A stretch of 64,000 nucleotides of DNA from Photorhabdus australis DSM 17609 (lineage in GTDB: Bacteria; Pseudomonadota; Gammaproteobacteria; Enterobacterales; Enterobacteriaceae). How positions within the stretch are numbered: the first letter of the stretch is position 1; each line of letters opens with the position of its first letter. Below are positions 55,391 through 64,000 of the stretch, piece by piece. Both the position numbers and the translations under genes were made by a program. The DNA is taken from positions 1 to 64,000 of the forward strand of contig NZ_JONO01000008.1 in the NCBI RefSeq assembly GCF_000711895.1, in the 5' to 3' direction. Under the pieces are notes generated by a model. It did not search any database. It saw only the letters and a list, made by a program, of their open reading frames with translations, and was not told the DNA's origin.

Positions 55391-56311
55391 TTATTCATTG
55401 GTAATAAAACCCAATTTCTCCTGTTCGCTAGCAGCTTGCGCCAGAACCCATTGACGAAATGCCGCTATTTTCCCTAACTCAGCCTGACTATCATGACAAA
55501 CAAGGTAAAATGCATTCTTACTCACTAACACATCATTAAATGGGCAAACTAAACGTCCGGCATCAATTTCAGTCTGAGCCATGACATTATTTGCCAATGC
55601 AACCCCTTGTCCATGAACAGCCGCCTGGATCACCATTGCGCTATGGCTAAAGATCGGCCCTTGCTGAACATTTATCTGCTGCTGCATATCAAGTTGACGT
55701 ATATAAGCCTGCCAATCACGACGAGAAGAATCGTGCAACAATGTATGACGTGCCAAATCTGCTGGCGTTTTCAAAGGATTCCCCCCTGTCAATAGCGAAG
55801 GAGAGCAAACAGGGAGCAAATATTCCGCATAAAGACGATCCGTTCGCAATCCTGGCCAGTTTCCACGACCATAAAATATAGCAACATCTACATCATCCGC
55901 GAGCTTATCTTCTTCCCTGTCCACCGCTTGTATCCTGACATCAATTCCTGGATAAGCTAAATTAAAGCCAGACAACCTTGGAACTAACCACTGAATAGCA
56001 AAGCTGGGTGAAAGACTGACTGTCAAAGCCCCTTTCGCACTCCGAGCCTGAAGTTTACGCGTTGCTTCATTTATCGACGTGAAAATTTCTTTAATATCTA
56101 AGTAATAGCTTTGTCCCTCTTCAGTTAACAACAATGATCGGTTGCGACGACGAAACAGCTTTAGCCCCAGGAAATCCTCTAAACTTTTCATCTGATGGCT
56201 AACTGCGGCCTGCGTCACAAATAACTCCTCAGCCGCCTTAGTAAAACTCAAATGGCGCGCCGCCGCATCAAAAACCCGCAACGCATTAAGTGGTGGTAAA
56301 CGTTTGGACAT
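55391..56311 (-). CDS. gcvA: LysR-type regulator GcvA
   Basis: Transcriptional regulator of the glycine cleavage operon and activator of gcvB. 306 residues (E. coli 305). The N-terminal winged helix-turn-helix is ALRVFDAAARHLSFTKAAEE to LFVTQAAVSHQMKSLE. A periplasmic-binding-protein-like effector domain follows (about 95-300). It is divergent from gcvB, as in E. coli, so the shared intergenic region should carry GcvA sites. Confidence 0.95.
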   Translation of the reverse strand: MSKRLPPLNALRVFDAAARHLSFTKAAEELFVTQAAVSHQMKSLEDFLGLKLFRRRNRSLLLTEEGQSYYLDIKEIFTSINEATRKLQARSAKGALTVSLSPSFAIQWLVPRLSGFNLAYPGIDVRIQAVDREEDKLADDVDVAIFYGRGNWPGLRTDRLYAEYLLPVCSPSLLTGGNPLKTPADLARHTLLHDSSRRDWQAYIRQLDMQQQINVQQGPIFSHSAMVIQAAVHGQGVALANNVMAQTEIDAGRLVCPFNDVLVSKNAFYLVCHDSQAELGKIAAFRQWVLAQAASEQEKLGFITNE

Positions 56312-56398
56312 GTGGGCCCTTATTCAATATTGGTGATACCGGTAACTCTTTATATTTAGTTATTAGTTTTTGTAATCCGAACCATTATAAATTGTCCA

Positions 56399-56427
56399 TT
56401 GAGGATACACCAGTAAATCCCTATAGT
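56399..56427 (+). promoter_or_regulatory. gcvB promoter
   Basis: TTGAGG (56399-56404), 17 bp, TATAGT (56422-56427), with the first GcvB base seven positions after the -10. In E. coli this promoter is activated by GcvA and repressed by GcvR. Confidence 0.75.
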
Positions 56428-56433
56428 GGCGCC

Positions 56434-56632
56434 ACTTCCCAAGCCGGAACGAAAAGTGAATTAGCAGTAACGCTATGAAACTTTTGGCTTTGTGGTTGTG
56501 ATGTTGTGTTTGCAAGTTGTCTGGGACACCAGACTATGTAGCTTAAGCTACTGTTTTTTTTCACTTCCTGTACATTTACCCTGTCTGTCCATAGTGATTT
56601 TTTAATGCACCGCAGTTGCGGTGCTTTTTTTT
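56434..56632 (+). ncRNA. gcvB: GcvB small RNA
   Basis: Hfq-dependent sRNA that represses amino acid and peptide transport genes. About 199 nt. The 5' stem starts ACTTCCCAAGCCGGAACGAA with AACTTTTGGCTT. The G/U-rich R1 seed is GGTTGTGATGTTGTGTTTGC. The R2/R3 block CACTTCCTGTACATTTACCC continues with TGTCTGTCCATAGTGATT. A GCACCGC/GCGGTGC terminator with eight T (56607-56632) closes it. It is divergent from gcvA. R1 appears shorter than in E. coli. Confidence 0.95.
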
Positions 56633-56744
56633 GGCATAATTACTAGAACGTGGCACTATTATTTAATATTTAACGTAACAACCTATCCACTTACTAATCA
56701 CTATCACCAACAGAATAGCCTGATAAACAACAACGAAATCAACT

Positions 56745-57953
56745 ATGAAAAAGTTCGAACCAGAACAATTCCGCCAGCAATTTCCAGCCCTACAACAACA
56801 AACCGTATTTTTGGACAGTGCCGCAACTGCACTCAAACCACAGGCCATGATTAAAGCAACGCTGGATTATTATCAGTGCAGTAGTACTACCGTACATCGC
56901 AGCCAACATCACACTGCACTGGAAGCCACATCCCGCTATGAAAATGCTCGGCAACAGGTTGCTGAACTCATCAATGCCCCAAAACCTGAGAATATTATCT
57001 GGACAAAAGGAACAACAGAATCCCTCAATCTAGTTGTTCAGAATTATTTCCGTACTTATCTCCAACCTGGCGATGAAATTATAGTTAGTGAGCAGGAACA
57101 CCATTCCAATCTGATCCCTTGGTTAATGCTGGCAAAGCAAGTTGGCGCCAGGGTTATTAAATGGCCGTTAGGCAACAGCAAATTGCCAGATATAAATATC
57201 TTGCCTGAGCTTCTGAACCAACACAGTCGAGTGATAGCAATTAGCCAAATGTCCAACGTAACGGGAGGAGCAGTCGATTTAGCTGCAATAACAAAAATAG
57301 CACGCCAGTATGGTTGCCTGATTGTGGTTGATGGCGCACAAGGTGTTGTCCACAATCCTGTTGATGTTCAACAATCAGATATTGATTTCTATGCATTTTC
57401 GGCTCATAAGCTCTATGGACCGAATGGCGTTGGCGTACTTTATGGTAAAAGTGAGCTACTTGAAACCATGTCTCCCTGGCAAGGCGGCGGTAAAATGCTT
57501 ACCCAGGCATCATTCAGTGGTTTTACACCGGAAGCTGTACCATTCAGATTTGAGGCGGGTACACCAAATGTTGCAGGTGTCATTGGTTTTTCTGCCACAC
57601 TGGAATGGCTGAAAAATATTGATATTGCCAAAGCTGAAACCCACGCTGTCACTCTCACTGACTATGCCGAAGAACAACTTTCCGCTCTACCCGGATTTAT
57701 CAGTTATCGTATTGCCGGTTCCAGCTTATTGGCTTTTAATTTTGCTGGTATTCATCACAGTGATTTGGCGACCATTCTGGCAGAACAAAATATTGCCTTA
57801 CGCTCTGGTCAGCACTGTGCTCAACCACTGCTCAAGACTCTAGGTATCAGTGGCTGTTTACGGGCATCCTTTATGCCTTATAACAATCAGCAAGATGCCG
57901 ATTCTTTAATTCAAGCGGTAAAATTCGGTCTTTCTCTACTACAAGATGAATGA
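56745..57953 (+). CDS. csdA: Cysteine desulfurase CsdA
   Basis: PLP enzyme that takes sulfur (or selenium) from cysteine and hands it to CsdE. 402 residues (E. coli 401), class V aminotransferase fold. The PLP lysine is in FSAHKLYGPNGVG and the active cysteine in RSGQHCAQPLL near 360. It lies after gcvB and 3 bp before csdE. Confidence 0.96.
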   Translation: MKKFEPEQFRQQFPALQQQTVFLDSAATALKPQAMIKATLDYYQCSSTTVHRSQHHTALEATSRYENARQQVAELINAPKPENIIWTKGTTESLNLVVQNYFRTYLQPGDEIIVSEQEHHSNLIPWLMLAKQVGARVIKWPLGNSKLPDINILPELLNQHSRVIAISQMSNVTGGAVDLAAITKIARQYGCLIVVDGAQGVVHNPVDVQQSDIDFYAFSAHKLYGPNGVGVLYGKSELLETMSPWQGGGKMLTQASFSGFTPEAVPFRFEAGTPNVAGVIGFSATLEWLKNIDIAKAETHAVTLTDYAEEQLSALPGFISYRIAGSSLLAFNFAGIHHSDLATILAEQNIALRSGQHCAQPLLKTLGISGCLRASFMPYNNQQDADSLIQAVKFGLSLLQDE

Positions 57954-57956
57954 TAT

Positions 57957-58418
57957 ATGACACACTCCACTGAAGCCTTGACCGCACCACATCCATTTGG
58001 TCAAGAAATTAGCCAACAACAGTTAATCGAAACCTTTAATCAATGCCACCAATGGGAAGAACGTTATCGCCAGTTAATCTTACTGGCAAAGAAACTACCA
58101 ACACTGCCTGACAATTTGAAACAACAGAATATCGAAATGTCAGGCTGTGAAAACCGAGTTTGGTTAGGACACCAATTACTGCCAGATGGTAATTTACACT
58201 TTTACGGTGACAGCGAAGGCCGCATTGTAAAAGGTCTTCTAGCAGTAATACTGACCGCCGTAGAAGGAAAAACACCGAAACAAGTTTCGGAAACTAACTT
58301 ACTGGCGTTGTTCTACCAGCTTAGACTAGAGCAACAGTTAAGTGGTTCACGGTTGAACGGCGTGAAATCGCTGATTCATACTGTGCAAAACATCGCAAGA
58401 CATTACACCAAGGGCTAA
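57957..58418 (+). CDS. csdE: Sulfur acceptor CsdE
   Basis: SufE-family partner that accepts persulfide sulfur from CsdA. 153 residues (E. coli 147). The acceptor cysteine is in IEMSGCENRVWLG near residue 63. It follows csdA by 3 bp. Its end overlaps the end of tcdA by 4 bp on the opposite strand. Confidence 0.95.
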   Translation: MTHSTEALTAPHPFGQEISQQQLIETFNQCHQWEERYRQLILLAKKLPTLPDNLKQQNIEMSGCENRVWLGHQLLPDGNLHFYGDSEGRIVKGLLAVILTAVEGKTPKQVSETNLLALFYQLRLEQQLSGSRLNGVKSLIHTVQNIARHYTKG

Positions 58419-59230
58419 AGCTCACCCAAGCGTTGAGCTTTAGCCACCATCTTTTTCAATGCATGGGAAACCGCAACAAACCCAAATGTTGCCGTGACCA
58501 TCGTCGCGGCACCAAAACCGGAAGCACAATCCATGCGTTTAGTCCCTTCGGCTGTACTTTTAGCGGCACAAACAGAACCATCGCTTTGCGGATACACCAA
58601 TTGCTCAGTTGAAAACACACAATCAATTCCCAATTTGCCTTTACTATTCTTCACAATGTGATAATCAGATTTCAGCCGTTCCCGCAACTTAGCTGCTAAT
58701 GGATCCTGAATAGTTTTCGCTAAATCAACAACCTGAATCTGTGTAGGATCGAGTTGCCCGCCAGCTCCACCTGTTGTCACTAACGGAATTTTATGGCGAC
58801 GGCAATAAGCCAATAAAGCTGCTTTTGGCCTGACACTATCGATAGCATCAACCACATAACTGAACCCAGCAGACATAATTTCCTCAACATTATCTGGCGT
58901 GAGGAAATCATCAATACACGTCACTTTACACTCAGGGTTAATTGCCAGAATACGTTCTGCAATCACTGCCGTTTTAGGTTGCCCAATATGTTGCTTTAAA
59001 GCATGTAATTGGCGGTTGGTATTCGTAATGCATACATCATCCATATCAATCAGGGTGATCGCACCTATTCCGGTACGAGCCAAAGCCTCGGCGGCCCAGG
59101 AACCCACACCACCGATGCCTACGACGCAAATATGGGAATGAAAAAATAAAGAAAGCGCTTTTTGGCCATATAAACGGGCAGTACCCGCAAAACGTTGCAT
59201 GTACGCATCAGAAAGGGAAGCTTGTATCAC
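58415..59230 (-). CDS. tcdA: tRNA t6A37 dehydratase TcdA (CsdL)
   Basis: E1-like ATP-dependent enzyme that cyclises t6A37 to ct6A37 in ANN-decoding tRNAs, aided by the CsdA-CsdE sulfur relay. 271 residues. ThiF/MoeB fold with ATP-binding VGIGGVGSWAAEALAR (near 36-51) and TLIDMDDVCITNTNRQ; VTTGGAGGQLDPTQI in the middle. It is convergent with csdE. Confidence 0.95.
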   Translation of the reverse strand: MIQASLSDAYMQRFAGTARLYGQKALSLFFHSHICVVGIGGVGSWAAEALARTGIGAITLIDMDDVCITNTNRQLHALKQHIGQPKTAVIAERILAINPECKVTCIDDFLTPDNVEEIMSAGFSYVVDAIDSVRPKAALLAYCRRHKIPLVTTGGAGGQLDPTQIQVVDLAKTIQDPLAAKLRERLKSDYHIVKNSKGKLGIDCVFSTEQLVYPQSDGSVCAAKSTAEGTKRMDCASGFGAATMVTATFGFVAVSHALKKMVAKAQRLGEL

Positions 59231-59274
59231 TGAATATCAATCCTGAAAACCTGTTATAAAATCCATAGAAAGCA

Positions 59275-60372
59275 TTACTGATTTACCATCAGCATAGCCG
59301 GTTGCTCTTTTTTCAGCACCCAAACCCGACCATAGTGGTTATAAAACCCTGCCATCATACCAGCATCACGACCAATACCATGATAGATATCGAAGTGATG
59401 ACCTTTTATTGCACCACCGACATCTAATGCAATCATCAGGCGCATCTGGTACTGACCGGTAAATTTACCCTGTTTATCCAACAAAGGTACTTCTGCCAAC
59501 AATGTTGTTCCTGGTGGAATAAGCGTTTTGTCTGAAGCTACAGAAGCTTTTGCAATCAGAGGAACAGCACTCGCTCCCCGCACCGGGGCATAAACCTCAG
59601 GTTTAAAGAAAACAAACGAAGGGTTCTGCTCCAGTAGCTTACGGACTTCCGCCTCACTATGAGATTCAATCCATCTGCGAATCGTCAGGATAGATATATC
59701 TTCCTGCGCGATTTCTCCGCGTTCAATCAATATCTTACCAATACTGCGGTAAGCCCGCCCATTTTTACCTGCATAACCCAAAAAGGTCAGCGGCCCGCCA
59801 TCACCAAAATCAACATAGCCACTGCCTTGTACTTCCATAAGATAATTATCAATCAGTGAACGACTGTAACCAATAACCAGATTAGAGCTGAGGGCACCAT
59901 TATATATCTCAGCCCGGCTTGGTAAGCGGTATCGACTTTTAGGCGGCATACGATACAACGGATATTTAAATTCACCTTGTTTAACACGGCGAGCTTGTAA
60001 TATCGGCGTATAGTAACCCGTGAACTGAACATTACCGTAATTATCCACACCTTCCATCTGATAAGCATGCAAATTAAACAGATTCAATTTACTGGTTTCA
60101 CCACCAGCTAACATCCAGTTCTGAACAGCATCAAAGGTTGAGCTATTATCCTTATACAAACGCGGGGCAGACTGACTAATAAGCGCAGCCTGCTCTGAAA
60201 AATCTTTAGCATTAACCGGCCTATCCTGAGCATTGGGTTGATTCACCGGCAATAAATCCTCAGTAATATGACCATCTTTATATTGTTGGCCCTGATCTGT
60301 TGGACGAGAATGACATCCAACCAGCAGTGAAATCATAGCCCCACACAGAAGATACTTATTCCAAAGTCTCAT
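59275..60372 (-). CDS. mltA: Membrane-bound lytic murein transglycosylase A
   Basis: Outer-membrane lipoprotein that cleaves peptidoglycan to 1,6-anhydromuropeptides. 365 residues (same as E. coli). Lipobox LVGC (C20). Family segments VQFTGYYTPIL, VQGSGYVDFGDG and the C-terminal DVGGAIKGHHFDIYHGIG with the catalytic aspartate. It has the same neighbours (tcdA and the initiator tRNAs) as in E. coli. Confidence 0.95.
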   Translation of the reverse strand: MRLWNKYLLCGAMISLLVGCHSRPTDQGQQYKDGHITEDLLPVNQPNAQDRPVNAKDFSEQAALISQSAPRLYKDNSSTFDAVQNWMLAGGETSKLNLFNLHAYQMEGVDNYGNVQFTGYYTPILQARRVKQGEFKYPLYRMPPKSRYRLPSRAEIYNGALSSNLVIGYSRSLIDNYLMEVQGSGYVDFGDGGPLTFLGYAGKNGRAYRSIGKILIERGEIAQEDISILTIRRWIESHSEAEVRKLLEQNPSFVFFKPEVYAPVRGASAVPLIAKASVASDKTLIPPGTTLLAEVPLLDKQGKFTGQYQMRLMIALDVGGAIKGHHFDIYHGIGRDAGMMAGFYNHYGRVWVLKKEQPAMLMVNQ

Positions 60373-60549
60373 TATTGCTCTCTCTCACCAACATGCTCCG
60401 CGGCAAACAATACCAAACCAACAAAAATAATGAAACTTACCATAAAAAAATAACGTAACGAGACAACGGCACAAACGAACAAAAATACGCCAATACGCAG
60501 AGTAACTAATCAAAAACGTAACGAAACAAACAATAATTAATAAAAAAAC

Positions 60550-60577
60550 TTGCAACGGATCTCATCCTGAGTATAGT
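60550..60577 (+). promoter_or_regulatory. Promoter of the initiator tRNA cluster
   Basis: TTGCAA (60550-60555), 16 bp, TATAGT (60572-60577) followed by GCCCGC, a GC-rich discriminator expected for a stable-RNA promoter. The first tRNA begins 13 bp after the -10. Confidence 0.75.
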
Positions 60578-60589
60578 GCCCGCATCGGA

Positions 60590-60666
<77 letters not shown>

Positions 60667-60753
60667 ACACTATGAAATAGTTAGCTATTTGCGAATAAGA
60701 ACCTATTCCGGCAAGCCCTATCCATGCAGGAAGACAGAATAGGTTATAACGGA

Positions 60754-60830
<77 letters not shown>

Positions 60831-60860
60831 ATTCTTCGCAACTCAGAATACTAAAACGGA

Positions 60861-60937
<77 letters not shown>

Positions 60938-61020
60938 ATTCTCTGTGCATTTCAGCATACAAATCCCAAAAACAATTCCTCGATGCTTTTATCTCCATCA
61001 TGTCTGCGTTCAGTTTAAAT

Positions 61021-61038
61021 GGCGGATATTTCACCGCC
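61021..61038 (-). terminator. Hairpin at the end of amiC
   Basis: On the minus strand GGCGG, an 8-base loop, CCGCC, then ATTTAAACTG. It overlaps the amiC stop codon and faces the tRNA cluster. Confidence 0.5.
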
Positions 61039-62278
61039 TAACTAAATCACCACCATTCCTGAAATAAGCTTTGATACCCGCAAAAATTGACTCAGCTACC
61101 TGTTGCTGGAAACACGCAGTTTTCAGTTTTCGTTCCTCTTCCAGGTTACTAATAAACGCAGTCTCCACCAGAATAGATGGGATATCCGGGGCTTTAAGTA
61201 CCGCGAACCCTGCCTGATCTACCCGGTTTTTATGCAATTTATTCACTTTGCCCATGCGCCTGAGCACTTCACTGCCAAATTTAAGGCTGTCGTTGATTGT
61301 CGCGGTCTGTAGCAAATCAAACATAGTATGATCCAGATACTTATCGCCGCTTTTACTTACCCCTCCAATCTGGTCAGCCTCGTTTTGAGTCTGGGCTAAA
61401 AAACGTGCAGTATTACTGGTCGCACCTTTAGTAGAAAGTGCAAAAACCGAAGAGCCGCGTGCCGCCCGGTTAGTAAAGGCATCAGCGTGAATAGAAACGA
61501 ACAAATCAGCCCTCATCTTACGTGCCTTTGCCACCCGAACTTTTAGCGGAATAAACACGTCTTCATTACGGGTCATATAAACTTTCATATTCGGCTCACG
61601 CTGAATAATACTTTTCAATCGACGGGCAATTTGCAGAACAACGTCTTTTTCTCGGGTTTTATATTTACCGATAGCGCCGGGATCTTCCCCTCCATGCCCG
61701 GGATCAAGCATGATAACAATCGGCCTATCCTTACCTGCTTTGCCTGGTTTTGGTGTTTTTGCCGGTAAGTCCTCGGCCAAATTACCTTTATTGTACTCCT
61801 CAAGCAGAGCAAGTAGCGGATCATCATCAGTATTAGCACCCACTGCCGGATAAAGATCCAATACCAGACGATGCTTAAATTCTGCCACTGGTTTCAACGT
61901 AAACATGTGTGGGCTGACCGGTTGTTTAACTTCAAACACCAAACGAACAGTTTTAGGATCAAATTGCCCTTCTCTAACCAATTTAAGATAAGGATCACGG
62001 GATTGGATCTGCTCTCCCATCCCTTTTAAGGTGTGATTTAACTGCACACCCTCAAGATCAACAACAATTCTGTTTGGATTTGTCAGCGTAAACTGGCGAT
62101 ATTTGAGTGGAATATTAGACTCAAGCGTTACACGGGTATAACTGGATGCAGGCCAAATACGTACAGCAATAATTTTTGATGACGATGCGTAACCCACGTG
62201 GCTGACACTAAGCAACCACATTGCCGCGGCTCCCTGCAACAAGCGGCGCCGTGACAGATTATGATCCGAATGACTCAT
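61031..62278 (-). CDS. amiC: N-acetylmuramoyl-L-alanine amidase AmiC
   Basis: Periplasmic amidase that splits septal peptidoglycan, recruited to the divisome and activated by NlpD. 415 residues (E. coli 417). A twin-arginine signal [15 protein letters not shown] targets Tat export. AMIN domain (about 35-150), linker, then the Amidase_3 domain with [21 protein letters not shown] and the catalytic glutamate in [10 protein letters not shown]. It is divergent from argA. Confidence 0.96.
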   Translation of the reverse strand: MSHSDHNLSRRRLLQGAAAMWLLSVSHVGYASSSKIIAVRIWPASSYTRVTLESNIPLKYRQFTLTNPNRIVVDLEGVQLNHTLKGMGEQIQSRDPYLKLVREGQFDPKTVRLVFEVKQPVSPHMFTLKPVAEFKHRLVLDLYPAVGANTDDDPLLALLEEYNKGNLAEDLPAKTPKPGKAGKDRPIVIMLDPGHGGEDPGAIGKYKTREKDVVLQIARRLKSIIQREPNMKVYMTRNEDVFIPLKVRVAKARKMRADLFVSIHADAFTNRAARGSSVFALSTKGATSNTARFLAQTQNEADQIGGVSKSGDKYLDHTMFDLLQTATINDSLKFGSEVLRRMGKVNKLHKNRVDQAGFAVLKAPDIPSILVETAFISNLEEERKLKTACFQQQVAESIFAGIKAYFRNGGDLVRR

Positions 62279-62473
62279 CTACTATTTTATTCCATTCATA
62301 AAATACAAATATTCAGGGTAATATTTACCAAAGAAAACAACTGAGTGAAAAACTCTAACCAATCAACATTATGCTGTCATCAGCAAAAGACATTTTATAT
62401 TCTGCAAATTATTAACGTCCACATCTATATCGCAATGTTTTTGTCTTAATTGCCTCTTGCCATTCCGCCCCAA

Positions 62474-62512
62474 AAGGAATAAAAATACATAAATTTCGAA
62501 TAAAAATTCAAT
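62474..62512 (+). promoter_or_regulatory. Tandem ARG boxes upstream of argA
   Basis: Two ArgR-like 18-mers, centred on GGAATAAAAATACA (62477-62490) and CGAATAAAAATTCA (62497-62510), with equivalent positions 21 bp apart. This is the spacing at which an ArgR hexamer binds. They lie just before the argA Shine-Dalgarno (GAGAGCC) region. Confidence 0.75.
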
Positions 62513-62524
62513 TGAGAGCCTGTT

Positions 62525-63862
62525 ATGAAAGAACGAAGCACCGAATTAGTTGAGGGATTTCGCCACTCGGTTCCATACATCAATGCACACCGTGGCAAGA
62601 CTTTTATTATTATGCTTAGTGGGGAGGCAATTGCTCATGAGAACTTCCCGAACATCATTAACGACATCGGATTACTGCATAGCCTAGGCATCCGTCTGGT
62701 TGTCGTTTATGGGGCCAGACCACAAATCGAACAAAATATTGCAGACCATCATTATGAACCGGCTTATCACAAACACACCCGTGTTACTGATAACAAAACA
62801 TTGGAATTAGTCAAGCAATCTGCTGGCTTAGTGCAATTGGATATCACCGCTCGCCTTTCCATGAGCCTGAATAATACTCCATTACAAGGGGCGAATATTA
62901 ATGTTGTCAGCGGTAACTTTATTATAGCTCAACCTCTGGGCGTTGATGATGGTGTCGATTATTGCCACAGCGGCAGAATTCGTCGCATTGATGAGAACGC
63001 AATTAACCTCCAGCTAGACCACGGCGCAATAGTGCTGATTGGCCCTGTTGCGGTTTCTGTCACTGGTGAGAGTTTTAATCTATCATCGGAAGAAATTGCT
63101 ACCCAGTTGGCTATCAAACTACAGGCTGAAAAACTGATTGGTTTCTGCTCTTCTCAAGGTGTACAAGATAGAGATGGAAAAATTCTGTCCGAAATTTTTC
63201 TTAATCAAGCACAGGAATACATTGAAGAATTGGCAACACAAGATGATTACTATTCAAATACAACCCGTTTTTTACGCAGTGCCGTGAAAGCTTGTCGTGG
63301 TGGTGTTCGTCGTAGCCACTTATTAAGTTATCAGGCAGATGGTGCTCTGGTTCAGGAATTATTCTCCCGTGATGGTATTGGCACCCAAATAGTCATGGAA
63401 AGTGCGGAACAAATACGCAGGGCTAATATTAATGATATTGGTGGCATTCTCGAACTTATCCGCCCACTGGAACAACAAGGGATTTTGGTTCGCCGTTCAA
63501 GAGAACAACTTGAGAGAGAAATTGATAAATTCACCATTATCGAACGCGACAACCTGACTATCGCCTGTGCTGCACTTTACCCCTATCCTGATGAAAAAAT
63601 CGGTGAAATGGCTTGCTTAGCCGTTCATCCCAAATATCGAAGTTCTTTAAGAGGTGAAGCTCTATTAAATCGCATCTCAGAGCATGCTCAGCAATTTGGA
63701 CTAGAAAAACTTTTCGTCCTGACTACCCGCAGTATCCATTGGTTTCAGGAACGGGGTTTTGAACCTGCAGAAATCTCCATGCTACCGATTCAGAAACAAG
63801 CGCTATACAACTACCAGCGCCGTTCAAAAATCCTTATGTTGAATTTGGAACCACAGCAATAA
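62525..63862 (+). CDS. argA: N-acetylglutamate synthase ArgA
   Basis: First step of arginine synthesis, feedback-inhibited by arginine. 445 residues (E. coli 443). An N-terminal amino-acid-kinase-like domain (to about 290) binds arginine; a C-terminal GNAT acetyltransferase domain has [20 protein letters not shown] as its acetyl-CoA loop. It is divergent from amiC and carries ARG boxes upstream. Confidence 0.96.
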   Translation: MKERSTELVEGFRHSVPYINAHRGKTFIIMLSGEAIAHENFPNIINDIGLLHSLGIRLVVVYGARPQIEQNIADHHYEPAYHKHTRVTDNKTLELVKQSAGLVQLDITARLSMSLNNTPLQGANINVVSGNFIIAQPLGVDDGVDYCHSGRIRRIDENAINLQLDHGAIVLIGPVAVSVTGESFNLSSEEIATQLAIKLQAEKLIGFCSSQGVQDRDGKILSEIFLNQAQEYIEELATQDDYYSNTTRFLRSAVKACRGGVRRSHLLSYQADGALVQELFSRDGIGTQIVMESAEQIRRANINDIGGILELIRPLEQQGILVRRSREQLEREIDKFTIIERDNLTIACAALYPYPDEKIGEMACLAVHPKYRSSLRGEALLNRISEHAQQFGLEKLFVLTTRSIHWFQERGFEPAEISMLPIQKQALYNYQRRSKILMLNLEPQQ

Positions 63863-64000
63863 ACTGACTCGTGCCGAAAGTCTTACATTGCCCTTGACGC
63901 GTCAGCAATGATATTAAACCTACGGCACAGACCTATCCATTCAATGGCCCCTGACAACCTGCATTTAAGATGTTTCTTGCTAATCCACCTGCCGGCTAAG
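63863..64000. other. Right edge of the window
   Basis: 138 bp after argA with no supportable gene. It includes a short palindrome TGACGCGTCA (63895-63904) and a GTGCCG/CGGCAC pair. In E. coli recD follows argA, but I could not see a recD end here. Confidence 0.4.

Noticed and set aside
55167-55454. 95-codon plus-strand ORF between ygdD and gcvA
   Set aside because: Mostly translated tandem ERIC sequence, with the same peptide repeated twice; not a gene.
56621-56854. 77-codon ORF starting in the gcvB terminator
   Set aside because: It begins inside the terminator T-run and overlaps the csdA start in another frame.
63863-64000. Possible recD 3' end or tRNA at the right edge
   Set aside because: Neither strand gives a recognisable RecD tail or cloverleaf; only short inverted repeats are seen.

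Overview
The window reads as a chromosomal segment of an enterobacterium, most likely Photorhabdus (luminescens/laumondii group). Almost every protein is a close relative of its E. coli counterpart and the order follows the E. coli chromosome. Three things point to Photorhabdus: intergenic regions studded with 127-bp ERIC palindromes, a prtA-inh-prtBCD metalloprotease and type I secretion locus, and AT-rich accessory patches. The species call is my inference; no search was run.

Layout. 1-358 is the promoter and leader of an rRNA operon that runs left out of the window. 0.36-4.9 kb holds gmhB, the methionine importer metNIQ under a MetJ-type operator, rcsF and trmO. 5.0-9.4 kb holds proS, nlpE, rof and tilS. 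9.6-29.3 kb is the leftward envelope and translation supercluster: rpsB-tsf, pyrH, frr, dxr, uppS, cdsA, rseP, bamA, skp, lpxD, fabZ, lpxA, lpxB, rnhB, dnaE, accA. It couples ribosome, isoprenoid, phospholipid, outer-membrane protein and lipid A synthesis. 29.7-34.7 kb runs rightward with map, glnD, dapD and yaeH.

34.8-43.3 kb is a core backbone (yqcA, truC, yqcC, syd, queF) broken by two accessory insertions. One separates truC from yqcA and left a decayed copy of the truC 3' end beside yqcA. The other, between syd and queF, carries GrpB-like, SnoaL-like, 2OG-Fe(II) oxygenase, P-loop and class C phosphatase genes cut up by ERIC copies.

43.5-45.7 kb is ppnN and xni. 45.7-52.1 kb is the leftward prtA-inh-prtB-prtC-prtD locus for a secreted RTX metalloprotease, its inhibitor and its exporter. 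52.1-53.6 kb is an AT-rich gap with two ERICs. 53.6-60.4 kb holds rlmM, ygdD, gcvA, the GcvB small RNA, csdA-csdE, tcdA and mltA. Three initiator tRNA genes, amiC and argA (with ARG boxes) close the window.

The best places for something new are the syd-queF island and the truC-yqcA insertion. No CRISPR array, prophage or transposase gene is visible. Comparisons with E. coli proteins and RNAs are from memory.
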